Under the pieces are notes generated by a model that saw only the letters and a program-made list of their open reading frames with translations, ran no database searches and was not told where the DNA came from. This document shows, one piece after another, positions 1 to 11,900 of a DNA stretch of 64,000 nt. This stretch comes from Helicoverpa zea (Eukaryota; Arthropoda; Insecta; Lepidoptera; Noctuidae). Numbering within the stretch: position 1 is the first letter of the stretch; the number at the start of each line of letters is the position of its first letter. Made by a program: the position numbers and the translations under genes. The stretch lies in the NCBI RefSeq assembly GCF_022581195.2, contig NC_061456.1, positions 3,660,501 through 3,724,500 on the forward strand. Reading direction: 5' to 3'.

Positions 1-684
1 GTTCATACTGGGGTTCAAAAAATATATTTGAAATGTTTCATTACAACAAAAAATTTATAGTAGGGGAGGCCTAGAAGGGATTTTGGGATTTACTCAAGCG
101 CGGCAGATTAGTATATAGGGAGGTACCTATTACCCCATTTAACACCTCCACCAAGTATAAGCCCTGTATATGTAGCCGCGTGTCTAGAATAAAGGATCAG
201 ATTAGTAAAAAAAAATATATCATCTGACATTCTCCAGCGCGTCAGATTAAGATAGGGTAAGTTAGTTATATGCTAAAAAGTGTATATTCCACTAATCTGA
301 CAATTTGCGATTGACGATAAGAAGTAGGAAGGAAGCAAACTTGTAAAAAAAAAACGTCATCTTGACTTTCTCGAGCGCGGCTAATTTTTTTTTTATTTTG
401 AAGGGAATAATTCAACGTTCACGAAAAATATATAATCTGACGATTCCCGTAAGCCGAAGTAAGGAAAATTAATCGATAAAGTTTAAAGCGTGCAGCTACA
501 TGATGCCGATTCTCCTCTCAGGTTTCAATTCCTCTCTCTCTTTTTTCAATTCAATTCATTTGCAATAAGTGTTGGTACATTTTGGGTCTTAAATAATCTA
601 CACTAATATTATAAAGCTAAAGAGTTTTTTTGTTTGATCTCGCTAATCTCAGGAAGTCATACATACATAATATGCATATATACT

Positions 685-1964
685 CAAGGGCGGATCCACC
701 GTTGTGGGCACGATGGGCATGCCCACAACCTTATTACCTAGACTTGTGACATCACACTTTTACGGTTTTTTTAAATCGATAGGCTGATGATAACACTAGG
801 CAACAAAATAATACTTTCTTTTGTTGCATTTAATTTTATGACTGTTGTTTACTAATTCGAGATCACCATATTTTTTTTCTTACAGCTTTAGTTTTTGAGG
901 TACTTTTGTGTCCCAAAACTCAAAAAAATTCGCGCTCGCTACGCTCGCGGCTTTTTCACTTTGCGGTGGTTTAAGTCCAATGTCGAAAACGTTAGATTAG
1001 TTTAAGTTAAAATTGAAAGTAGAAAAGGATAGCACCCCCATAACGCCCTCTTTCAGGACTTTTTGGTTAACAAGAAGCGGTGAAGAACAAAACAAACTTC
1101 CCAGCAACACAGCTGTCTATTACAATAAAATTATTATTATTTACAATAGTCACTATTTTACATTTTTTTGTACAAAACAGTACCAAAACTCAAAAAATCT
1201 CGCGCTCGATACGCTCGCGGTTTTTTCACTTAGCAGTGGCTTTTTTTTACTTGTTTCTGTGATTTCGTGTCTCAAGACTCCAAAATTTTGCGCTCGCTAC
1301 GCTCGCGCAAATTTATACGGTTTTATACCACGTCTTCGCTTTTGGTTTTATAACTTGGTAACTACGACGAAATCTAAAAAATGTTCCGGCTTGCTACGCT
1401 CGCGCAAAAAACAAAACTACTCACAATCTTTCCATACATAGGGGTGCTTTAGTAATGATTGCACCCGGTACATAAGCTAGAGACGGAACTGATAGTGAGC
1501 ATAATATGAGTTTAGATATATTAAAAAAAACGTTTTTTTTAGCATTATTAGATTGGTTCGTAATTTTATTTTGTCGTTTTTTTTTTTGGGTGCTCAATAG
1601 GTAGCAGCCCGGGATGCCACCCGATGCTATGCCGCCACTGGTAGTTGAGAAGTGCACCAAATGCGTCAAACCCTCCCTATATTGGCTTACTGGCTACTAG
1701 AAGTTTTGATTGAAATAGGTTTGGATCGAAAATATTTTTTTTTTATCGGGTCCAACTTCCTCCTAAGTTTATTTTCATTCCTAATGCCAAACTCCTGATG
1801 CTCAGAAAAAAGGAAATAATTTCATTCAAAAGTTCATAAACGACTTGCATAATTTTTAATGAGCATGTTCATGCTCCGACTTTTACTTTTCTAGTAGCCG
1901 CTTCTAGTTCCGATTTTCTAGTAGCTGTGACCACAACCTTTTTTGAGGGCTGGATCCGCGCTTG
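685..1964. mobile_element. hAT-like non-autonomous element (nested)
   Basis: The left end reads CAAGGGCGGATCCA and the right end, reverse-complemented, reads CAAGCGCGGATCCAG, matching the CAGGGGCGGATCCAG-style ends of insect hAT elements. Inside, a near-palindromic motif CGCGCTCGCTACGCTCGCG occurs four times (about 931, 1201, 1290, 1389), usually preceded by CAAAACTCAAAA. No transposase ORF. TATACT occurs on both sides but offset by one base, so a clean 8-bp target duplication was not found. Confidence 0.5.
1017..1150 (-). mobile_element. LINE 3'-UTR fragment
   Basis: Reverse-complemented, this stretch matches the 3' UTR of the LINE at 61176-62272: both contain the AGCTGTGTTGCTGGGAAG block, the TTCTTCACCGCTTCTT block and a GGGGGTGCT block in the same order. 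It is a 5'-truncated remnant with no coding capacity. Confidence 0.6.
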
Positions 1965-2131
1965 TTATACTGTTTTTAACGAAGACGATTCATTTTATTG
2001 GATACTTTCGTTAAATACGTGTGCCTTCCAGTTGCATTGTTTGTCTATCGTGATACCGAGAAATGCCATTTCGTATACTTCTTGTAATTTATGTCCTCTA
2101 TAATTACTCTTTATAGTCTTCTTTTTATACA

Positions 2132-2212
2132 GTCGTGGTGGCCTAGTCATCCGGTTAGACTGGAAGCCGACCCCAACATAGTTGGGAAAAAGGCTAGGCA
2201 GATGATGATGAG
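2132..2212 (+). repeat. SINE deletion derivative
   Basis: The head of the tRNA-derived SINE seen complete at 3932 (GTGGTGGCCTAGT) is joined directly to its tail (CCGGTTAGACTGGAAGCCG ... GATGATGATG). About 300 internal bases are missing. Confidence 0.7.
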
Positions 2213-2589
2213 CCGTATTTTTTTATCTATATGTATTAAATTGAATAAAATTAGTTTTTGTAAGATTTACGCGTAGATAATTCCGTCAAGTCATGTTATT
2301 ATAGATTCAATTGTATTGTTTATGTCACATGTATATTTATCAATGTCATTATAATTCAATGTAATTATTATAGAAATGTATGTAATGTATGAGCAGATTG
2401 GTACACTCCGCCAATAGCAATTTCATACATATCATTGGATAGGCCTTTTTATCTAGAATAACCTTTATTATGACAGCTTTGTTGAAATGTTTGTCCGTTC
2501 TGGGATATAGATCAAAAAGTGTGTAAAAGTTAAAAGTAAATAATCTATTGATATCTCAAGTTTTAAAGGAATACCAAAGTGCTACAACG

Positions 2590-2755
2590 TGTATGTCTTG
2601 TAAGTACTAAGTACTTGCTGTGCAGACATTGGTGTCCAAGATAAACTTGACAGTAAATACAAACTTAGACAAGTTGCATTAGTACTTGCCTGACCTGGAA
2701 TCGAATCCACATACTTGAGAGGTTGGTTCTTTACCCACTAGGCCACCACGACTTA
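2590..2755 (-). repeat. SINE fragment (head half)
   Basis: Inverted copy of the head half of the SINE at 3932: B-box-like region, the Leu-type GCAAGTAC block, and the TAGGCCACCACGAC end. The tail is absent. Confidence 0.65.
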
Positions 2756-3931
2756 GATAATGATTATAACAAAATTAAAAAACAACGACATTGGTGTTAA
2801 TTTTTCAAAGAAAATTAGGTTACAGTATTGATTATTATTAGTTTTAAAAACTTTCCATTGTCAGATTAAGCGAGTCTCTCCAGATAATCGTCAGATTATA
2901 AGATGATTACGTTAAGGGTACATAAATGAACCATATATATCTTAATCTGACGCGCTCGAGTATTTCAAAATGGCGATTTTTTTTTGCAATTTCAAATAAT
3001 GGCCACGAGTTTAGGTCACGTCTAAATCGTCAGATTATTGCATAAGAGACTTCGTTTTGGTTCACTTAACACCCCTTTTGAAAATCTGTCGCGCTCGATA
3101 AAATTATTTTTTTTCCCATTTTTAACTCTTACCTACGACCACCCCCACCATGGAAACAGTCAGATTAATATACGTATGTTTTCAAAATGACGTACGACGT
3201 GCATGCTATTAATATCTGACGCGCTCGAGTATGTCCACGCAACTGTTTTTTTTTTACATTTTTGAAAGTTTATAGCCGCTCCACCCACCGATGAAAGTGT
3301 GTGTATGTCAGGACATTTTTTTCTTCTTATCATCTAAGCTTCGCAATCTAATAGGTCTCATTGACGCTCGAGTCACTCCCGGTTTAGCACTCTTGCCTCC
3401 CCTACTATTAAACTTGTCATGGAAATGCATTGTAAGGAATTTAAAATAAGTACCAAATTTAAATAAAACATTATCTTAACTTCTTAAAGATAGTAGTGGT
3501 CAAAACAAACTCAATCAGAGAATGGTTCTAACAATTGATATATCATGTTAAATTACATTTTCATAGTCTTTTTTTGCGGTATTATCATATTTATTGAATA
3601 AATCTTTTTAAGGAGCTCTACATATAAAACAAAAATACTCTCCCAAGAGCAGTTCATATCATTATCATTACAAATATAAAACTTACAAATACTTTATTAT
3701 GAAACGTGACTTTGTTGCATAGTATAGGTTGACAAAAGTTAACTGCGGTGAATACCTATGTAGCAGTCAATGCTTTATTGTAAGTTACACAAAATATTAA
3801 AAATTATGAGGCTGAAATCAATTAATTATTATTGTTTTGTTTTACTAGGATACATTTTATATGTATTGTGAATATGTAAATATCTATGTAAATAAAGGAG
3901 AAATTATTATTCATAACATATAATTACATAG

Positions 3932-4316
3932 GTCAAATGGTGGCCTAGTGGGTAAAGGACCAACCTCTCAAGTATGAGGGCGCGGGTTCGATCCCAGGTC
4001 AGGCAAGTACCAATGCAACTTTTCTAAGTTTGTATGTACTTTCTAAGTATATCTTAGACACCATTGACTGTGTTTCGGATGGCACGTTAAACTGTAGGTC
4101 CCGGCTGTCATTGAACATCCTTGGCAGTCGTTACGGGTAGTCAGAAGCCAGTAAGTCTGACACCAGTCTAACCAAAGGGGTATCGGGTTGCCCGGGTAAC
4201 TGGGTTGAGGAGGTCAGATAGGCAGTCGCTTCTTGTAAAGCACTGGTACTCAGCTGAATCCGGTTAGACTGGAAGCCGACCCCAACATGATTGGGAAAGG
4301 GCTCGGAGGATGATGA
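3932..4316 (+). repeat. Complete tRNA-derived SINE
   Basis: Pol III internal promoter boxes are visible: an A box TGGCCTAGTGG near 3941 and a B box GGTTCGATCCC at 3985-3995. The body ends in the tail block TTAGACTGGAAGCCGACC and a short GATGATGA end. It is bounded by a perfect 16-bp target duplication, ACATATAATTACATAG, at 3916-3931 and 4317-4332, so it is an intact retroposed copy. At least seven partial relatives lie elsewhere in the window. It sits just downstream of the TSR3 polyadenylation signal. Confidence 0.9.
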
Positions 4317-4421
4317 ACATATAATTACATAGAATATCTTAAACAGTTTTCCACAAACAAATTTTGTTATAAACGCCACTACAGTAAATTGTATAATATA
4401 ATTTAGTATATAAATACAGGC

Positions 4422-4427
4422 TTTATT
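4422..4427 (-). terminator. TSR3 polyadenylation signal
   Basis: AATAAA on the minus strand, about 40 nt past the TSR3 stop codon. Confidence 0.6.
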
Positions 4428-4466
4428 AACTTAAATCAATGTAAACTTTAAACAAAGTCAAATCAA

Positions 4467-5213
4467 CTATGTTGCACTGTCTTCTTCAGATTCAGTTTCA
4501 GATTCACTCGGCGGCCACATTTCTCGGTCATCTTTCTCATTTCTCACACTGTCTAAATATTTTTCCTGTGCCTCTAAAACACTTTTACTGTCAGTACACG
4601 CAGCATACAAATCAAGAGCTTCTGAATTCAGTTCTAAGAATGAATGCCCCCATGAAAACTTAGATAAATAAAACCTTGCTTCTTGCTTATGCCCAGTAAT
4701 AACCATTGCAGCTGCTAAAGCTTCCACACAACTTAATTGGTACGGTTTCCCGTAGTTTATAGGGTTTGCAGCAACCAAAAACGGTAGCAATCTCGGATTT
4801 GACGACTTCATTCTATCGAAAGGAGTTTCGTCAATTTTAGCCCATGAACAATCAATAACGGCTAGTCCGAATTTTTCAATAATGTCCTTATCGTTTGGGC
4901 TAACGCACTGCTTGCCGACTGGTGACAATACGAGTCCTCGGAACTGTTGGCCAAGTTTTAAATTCTTGATGAGGTTATGTCGTGCAAGTTTCCGACCTGA
5001 ACACTTCTTAGGATCGCAGTGGTTGAGGTCCCACATGCTCACTGGGAAAGCCGGTGCTATACCTTCGCCATCAGAGTCACTGCCATCAGAACTACTTTCG
5101 TCTGAGGAATCTAAACGCAATTCGCTCAATCTCTCTGCATATTCCCTCTTCACATGTTGATTTGAACGTTTGCCGTGAACATGGCCTTTTCTGCCTGGTG
5201 CCATTTTTATCAC
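4467..5213 (-). CDS. TSR3: TSR3, 18S rRNA aminocarboxypropyltransferase
   Basis: Intronless 248-residue ORF. TSR3 transfers the 3-amino-3-carboxypropyl group from S-adenosylmethionine to the hypermodified pseudouridine of 18S rRNA, a late step in small-subunit maturation. The family signature WDLNHCDPKKCSGRKLARH is at residues 61-79, followed by LSPVGKQCVSPND (96-108), the GLAVIDCSWAKIDETPF block (116-132), RLLPFLVAANPINYGKPYQL (141-160), and the SCVEALAAAM helix. The N-terminus is basic and then acidic (DSSDESSSDGSDSDGEG), and the C-terminus is an acidic Ser/Glu tail, both usual for eukaryotic orthologues. Two start codons lie three codons apart (Met1, Met4); either could be used. A polyadenylation signal lies about 40 nt downstream. 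The gene is divergent from the CAPSL gene, with 765 bp between starts. Confidence 0.95.
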   Translation of the reverse strand: MIKMAPGRKGHVHGKRSNQHVKREYAERLSELRLDSSDESSSDGSDSDGEGIAPAFPVSMWDLNHCDPKKCSGRKLARHNLIKNLKLGQQFRGLVLSPVGKQCVSPNDKDIIEKFGLAVIDCSWAKIDETPFDRMKSSNPRLLPFLVAANPINYGKPYQLSCVEALAAAMVITGHKQEARFYLSKFSWGHSFLELNSEALDLYAACTDSKSVLEAQEKYLDSVRNEKDDREMWPPSESETESEEDSAT

Positions 5214-5977
5214 GTGAGAATGTGTAGTATTTTAATAACAGTCTTTATTTGTAAACCCTCAGATAATTATTGTAATAACAGTACAACACGATACAAACAT
5301 TAACATAACCTCTATAGAATTAAAGAATACAGCTGTCATCTACGTATGACGTGCCGGTGACAAATACTACGAACCGTCAATGTCAATGTTGAATAGACAA
5401 CAAAACATATATACATTACGCTACTACATATGACGACAATTCTTATTATATCGTAAAATAATCGATATAATGTATATGTGCTTGTACTTGAAATAATTTA
5501 AAAGGTGCATTATGAATTTATTACAAAGTAAAAAAAATGTAATTGACATGAGTTAGGTTCGGAATTTTCAGTATTTTAAGGAACAAAATTATTTATGACT
5601 CGAACCTGATTACTTCGCATGACGGATGCTAAGTTTGTTTTCTAAGTTTATTCGCTTTATGTCGTTTTCATTATGTGCACTGTACAAATGCAGAATTTTC
5701 TTTATAATAAAAAAAAATTTGAACATTTTTTGTAACAAACGAATAATTTTGTAAGAATAAATTATACAATATTTATGAAAATAATGATAACACCACATAT
5801 ATTTTAATATTTGGCATTAAAGCTATTGGCAGCGTACCTAATTAGATTATGATAAAAAGGGATATGTTGTCAAACCTGTGCGTCAATCATTTACTTATCA
5901 AAATAAAAGGTAATACCTAGATTTTATTGAGATACAGTTTGATTAATTTATTCAAGATTGATTTTACCCGCGGAAGA

Positions 5978-8900
5978 ATGAGCAGCGCCTCCATGGCGGG
6001 TAAGTTTAAATAATTAAAATTATCATTTTAATTTAAAGTCAACGACCAAAGTTAACCAAAATATTTTTTCATGAACGCTGATATTTTTCTCTGGACTATT
6101 TAGTAATATGGTAGGTACCTAGGTTCATCTTTCGGATGACTAAACATAGTTAACTAGGTACTTATCTAATGTCGCTCATATGAGACTAATAAGGTACCTA
6201 CTTATGGATTTATGTCTAAAGGCATTACTTAGACATAAATTCGAAAAAGACGACCCACTGACCAAATATTGCTATGTTTTTACTTATGAATAAAATTCAC
6301 CCTTGCATAATTATTTTCTCAAGCTATAGATAATTTAATTCATCTTGTTAAGTCGCGACTTTCACAGAGCATATTCTGAGTAGTCCAAGATGAGTAGGAA
6401 AAGTACGTTTAACACCGGTCATTACTTCAATTGGCTTTGACTAGACTGGACAATTTATTGGGCATTGTGTCCACTTAGGTAGGTTCCCATTTTACGTGTC
6501 CACAGTTGGTCTATATTCTAGATTCGTATTATTAGACTGCCATTGCTGACAAAATGTGGGAGTAAATTATTTACAGTACTTATATGGAACAGAAGGCATG
6601 TTGTTGTTGTAAACAGGTCCTGTATTTTGTTGGACGTAGTTTCAGCTATCGCTGAAAATCAGCGCTGGGACTTTGTCTCGCATAGGGTCGCAGCATCATG
6701 CTGAGAGAGGGCTGTATTGCGTGGTTGTGACGCTTTTGATTTCTTTCGTTCCTTTATTAAAAAAAAATATACTTACAGAAATGTTTAGATTTTCACAGTT
6801 AAGCGATTCAATGTCGTACAAAGGGTGTTGTTGGTTACGAAACATTAATCTTTAAACAAAGATCTATCAAGGTACACGCATAAATACCGTACTTGCCCAG
6901 TGTGCCTACCTGAATTCAGACTTCCAACACATTTAATTATGAGCACGAAATGAAAAACCGCAGAAGGTCTACCTAAAATAAATAGCCTTAATGAAACACG
7001 TACATAATTCTCACCCGAGGAAAGTCGTGCGGCTTTGCAGATGTCTCGGAGGTCGTCCTAGATATGTCTGTCAGTTAATAATGCATGAGGTTGTATGTCC
7101 TTGAAAGCAGTTACCATGTTTTATAAACGAGTCGCCGATCGATACGACACTATCATACGGTTCTATCGTAATTATCAACTATCAACTGCGTATATCGTAA
7201 TGACCGTGGAGGTTTAACAATTGACTTTTTTGTCTATGCCTGATGGATGGTATTATGAACTTTTGTTTGCTGAATAAGAAACTTTTATATATGAAACGTT
7301 ATGGTTGTCTACTAACATGTTTGTGTATCAAAATAAAGAGGCGTTTCGAAGAAAATGAGCAATATTTTCTTTGAATTATGGAAATTATATTGATTGGTAG
7401 ATGCTATTGAAAATATAGGATGTTCTGTTAAATATTATAAGTTCGCCTAATATTTTATGATAAATACCCAATTAAGTAGATGGCTAACATATTTTCAAAA
7501 CGACCACATCTTCGTATTCTAGTGTCTAAAAAAACTGTAAAGTGACCAAAAATATGAAAGTTACTCTGTCTGTTTTATACTTACGCCTGCTATGTAAAAC
7601 CGCTGAACAAATAAAGATAAATTTTGGAATAGGCCATAAACCATGGGTCCTTCCTCAGAGTATAACTTTTCCAGCGTGAAAAAGTAGGCACTTAACGTAA
7701 AACGTCAAGAAAAAAAACGATAAAAAAAATTGCAGCAACCATGCAGTCTTTATTCTCCAAATAAGGAACGAGGACATCTCACGTTCAATGCTCTGCCTCT
7801 GCGTCATTCCATCTCAATACCTCGATTGCACAACGTGTTGCGTTCACCTGCTTAAAACAAAATATATCGAGTTTAAAACATAAACACCGTATCGTGTTGG
7901 ACATACATAATTAAAGGCAATTTGATTGCTGATCGATTTTTGCGTCTGTGTGACACGTATTGTCAGGAGCGGCCATAACCATTATAGAGTCACGCCTGGA
8001 CGGTGGTACTTGGCTGTATACAGTTGTCTTTGCTTCGAAAACATACATAGCTACACAAGCAAAAGGTGTGAGACTAAATTAGTAAGTCCAATAATATTAC
8101 TTTCTTTTAAAATTATTTGCTTTGTGAACAGTTTTACACGCATTTCAAACTGTCTTTTCTATCGCTTTTCGATTTTAAGTTATAACAATTTTACCGGTCG
8201 GTAGTTTTCAATTTCAATGTTCACAAGTCGGTTATTTCTCCCGCCAAGTACTTTTGAACGTAGACCCAATCAGGGAATTGGCGCGAAACTGCTAAACGTT
8301 AGATATTAGTAAAAGTTCGGTCAAATGTATAAAGTAGGGTCAGCGGCAAAATCAAAAACTTATTTTCTTTTTTACTATAACTTTGAATATGTTTTTACTT
8401 ACCTCGCAACTAAGGAGTTTTCGTTTTAGAGAAACGTTATATATACCTATAAGTATTTATAACTCAGGTTTTCAATTCTTGCATCAAGGAAAATATAGGA
8501 TGATTCAGGGATACTGCGAAGATAGAAATATATCATAATTCAACAAATCTGCAGTTTTAAATTATCAGAAGTAGGTGAAGCATTTTTGCTTTAAAATACA
8601 TAACCCATAAAGCCTACACCGAGTGACGATGATGACTCAGTCTCAATGATCTCTATAAAACAGCAAAATGCTCTTTAAATGAAGACTTCTATTCCAGAAC
8701 ATTTACTATCAATTGTGTTTAGATTTGCTTGGTACATAGAATCTAGATTGTTCGTGGGCGATGAAAACAATTATTACAACAAATATTAGTGTGGTATTAG
8801 TCAGACTAATTTCTTAGCGTAGGCTAACGATGATTCATGTTCAGGTGACTTGAATTTTATGGTAATTGGTGTTTGAACATGTAGGTATGAAGTCAACGAC

Positions 8901-11900
8901 ATTTACCTACCTGATAGTGTCGTCAGAAGTCATGTTTGTATTAGAGGAAAGTGTTGACTTTTCTTTCACAACATTATTTTTCTTGTTCCCAAAAATACTT
9001 CGGTATATGCCTGTCGGCGTCATTGGGAGAGGAAGGCTTACGTTCAGTTGTGGACGGTAATTGGTTGATACACCTAATGATGACGCTTAACGAATAATGC
9101 CTCCTATTGGGTCTTCGTGAAGTGAATACAAAAAGACCTGTTTGTAACTTAAAAATGCTTTTCTTACACCACCATATTTTTTACCTTACAACGTAATATC
9201 GTAACTTCAAGTTTATCGTGACAAGACAAGAGGAAACATTGTCCAAGGCCCGTCTAACTTACGACAAATGCGTCCGGCCTAGCCTCATTTACCTAGATAT
9301 GCATGGCAGCCTGCGCGACATGTCTAGTAGGTCAGTTATAATAATAATTTGCTGAAGAACACACCTTCATTTGAACATATGACAGTCAGGACAAGTAGGT
9401 CTCGTGGTTCCCAAAGTTTTCACAGGAACCTTTTTTTAACAGCATTGTTTGATACGTATATATTCGTTTATTATAATCGTTTATTATAATATAATCGTAT
9501 ACAATTTATTGAGACAAATAAAAAGCGAAAAGAAAATTTTTTTTTCCATGACAAATTGATGACAGACAAAAGTTCAGCGGCGCGCGCAGCGCGTCGCCGG
9601 TTTACATGCCGTCGTTTACATGGCGGCAACATGGCCCCGGCCTTGGAAACAGCCGGTTCCAACATTTTCAGCATTCCGAATTAGCAGACACATCGTCTGC
9701 TATGGTGATACTGGCAGGGGGCATATTTTCGAGAATGCCCTACGTGTGATGCCCGATGACGTCAGTAGGTCGGCCACCCTTGAGATACCATCGGTTCCAG
9801 GATACATTCGTATGATTCTCCCTAACTTCCATTTTAGTGGCGGCAGGTTGTCGTCTTTTATCAAAGCCAGTTGATTGATAGCAAGAGAATCTTGACGAGT
9901 TTTCCACTTAGTGCGCGTCTGCAACTCCGCCACATATTCCTTCGCCCATCGTTTCCAGAACGTTTGCCTCATCTGCTCAATAACGTCGTAGCGCATTAAC
10001 CGATGAATCGATATTTCAGTCAGATCTCTGCAGGCTGGAGCAGTCAATGGCCGGCCGATAAGGAAATGGGCTGGTGTGAGGGGTTGGAGGTCGTTAGGAT
10101 CAGTGGACAGGGCGGTTAAGGGTCGGGAATTGAGGATGGCTTCAATTTGTGCCAATACCGTACTGAGTTCCTCGTAAGTGAGATTAGCTGAACCGATTAC
10201 GCGTCGCAGGTGGTGCTTACACGATTTCACCCCTGCCTCCCACAAACCGCCAAAGTGAGGAGCATACGGAGGAATGAAACTAAATTTAATGTTGTTATTT
10301 GAAGTAAAATCATCAATATCGCTACTGTTACTTTCAATGAATGAAACAAATTCTCGTTCAGCACCTACAAAATTTGTTGCGTTATCCGACATAATTTCAG
10401 CTGGTTTACCCCTACGGGATATAAAACGTTTCAAAGCAAGTATATAATCTTTCGTTGATAGACTTGTAACTAGTTCAAGATGAATGGAACGGGTACATAA
10501 ACAAACAAACAAGCAAATGTAACTTTTAGTGAGACTTGCACCCCTCCCTCTTCGATTCAATATCATCACTGGACCCGCATAGTCTACCCCACAACGCATA
10601 AAGGGGAACCCAGCTTCCAGGCGTTCAGCGGGTAAATTACCCATGAGAGGCTGTACAATTTTTCCCTTAAGTCGCGTGCAAGTGACACAATCGTGGACAG
10701 TTTTCCTAGCTAGGTTTCTCCCACCAAGTTGCCACCAAGTCTCACGCACAGAAGCCAAGAGTTGCTGAGGCCCACAATGCAATAACTGTTTATGTTCATG
10801 CGCAAATATCAACATAGTCAGTCTATGTTTACTACACAACAGAATAGGATGTTTCTGTTGTTATCGAAAGAATTATAATTACATAGGCTGACATTCGACG
10901 CAGCCGATTGAATGAAGAAAATCTATTAAAATCTACTAAACAATCACTATTCTGATTACTACACACCATACTCGCATGTTGAACCTTTAATTCGGGAAAT
11001 TTTTCCTTATCTATGACAACATTATTTGACCATTCAATGTCATGGCTCTGTAAAAAGACTGGCCCGTGCCACCACAGATCATTGTCTTCGACACAATATC
11101 TGCAGGATTATCTGTGCCTCTAATATGCAACCAAATCGCGTCTCCCGTAAAATCGTTTATTTGGGACACTCGAATTTGGACAAACGTTTTTAAATTATGA
11201 GGAGGCATTCTAATCTAGCCCAATCGATTTTGCAAAGCTAGAACACGTCAGCACTGGTAACATATTCATACTGTCGGAAACGAAGTAAAATGAAAAGACG
11301 TCGTTTTGGAGAGGATGAAGGATTAGATGTATGTCATTTAACGACTTATTAGAGGTGGTTGCAGCACTAGCATCAAACACTACACGAAGTTTTGATGTAG
11401 TGCTGTGCTCGCGGAATACCCCATGATGTGGTAGGAAATAATGCGGCCATGCCTATTCGTTTATTTCAGATATATGCCCTAGGTCATTATATAACTTTAT
11501 TCGTAGAAAGTCACTGTATAACCTTTTATACCTACGAAGTGTATTTATCTAATTTCCGCTATAATGACACGAAGCGTGATTTTGCCCTCTCGTATGAATC
11601 ACCAAGAACATCAGCTGATTCCTTTAATGGTAGGTATTCGAATTGAGAACCTGCCACGATTATCTCGTGTAGTCGTTTTAAATAAAATATTCCTCACACT
11701 GACGTTCTTCTTCGGTTAATACCGAACCCGAATTTACAACTTCTTCTAGCTCGTAAGTGTGTATCAACATTCGACTGTTGTATAAAATGACAATGAACCT
11801 TATTAGCGCGTAACTTGGTTGTAAATATAGGACCTGAAATTAGCCAACCCACCTTCGAGTTTTGTAGGTATGGACCTTTTGATAATCGAATTCTATCCGC

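Larger units (their letters stand above)
58..3407. mobile_element. Foldback-like element with long imperfect inverted ends
   Basis: The two ends are inverted copies starting TAGTAGGGGAGGC (left) and ending GCCTCCCCTACTA (right), each flanked by the trinucleotide TTA (55-57 and 3408-3410). Both arms carry a recurring motif close to CTCGAGCGCGTCAGATTA: forward near 97, 235 and 373, inverted near 2943, 3084, 3216 and 3361. Subterminal repeats inside long inverted ends are typical of foldback-type DNA transposons. A 3-bp TTA duplication would also fit PIF/Harbinger-type integration. No transposase ORF is visible. The middle holds later insertions (a hAT-like element, LINE and SINE pieces). Confidence 0.6.

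Noticed and set aside
1013..1441. 142-aa plus-strand frame
   Set aside because: Runs through LINE 3'-UTR debris and the CGCGCTCGC repeats of the hAT-like element; no protein similarity.
3941..4010. Free-standing tRNA gene
   Set aside because: Same reason: promoter boxes belong to the SINE head, with a 16-bp target duplication around the whole 385-bp unit.
4882..5160. 92-aa plus-strand frame over TSR3
   Set aside because: Lies entirely antisense to the TSR3 ORF, which has a clear family signature. Shadow frame.
6249..6270. 22-bp identity between 6249 and about 32436 (GACGACCCACTGACCAAATA)
   Set aside because: Short shared fragment of a dispersed repeat; no structure around it could be established.
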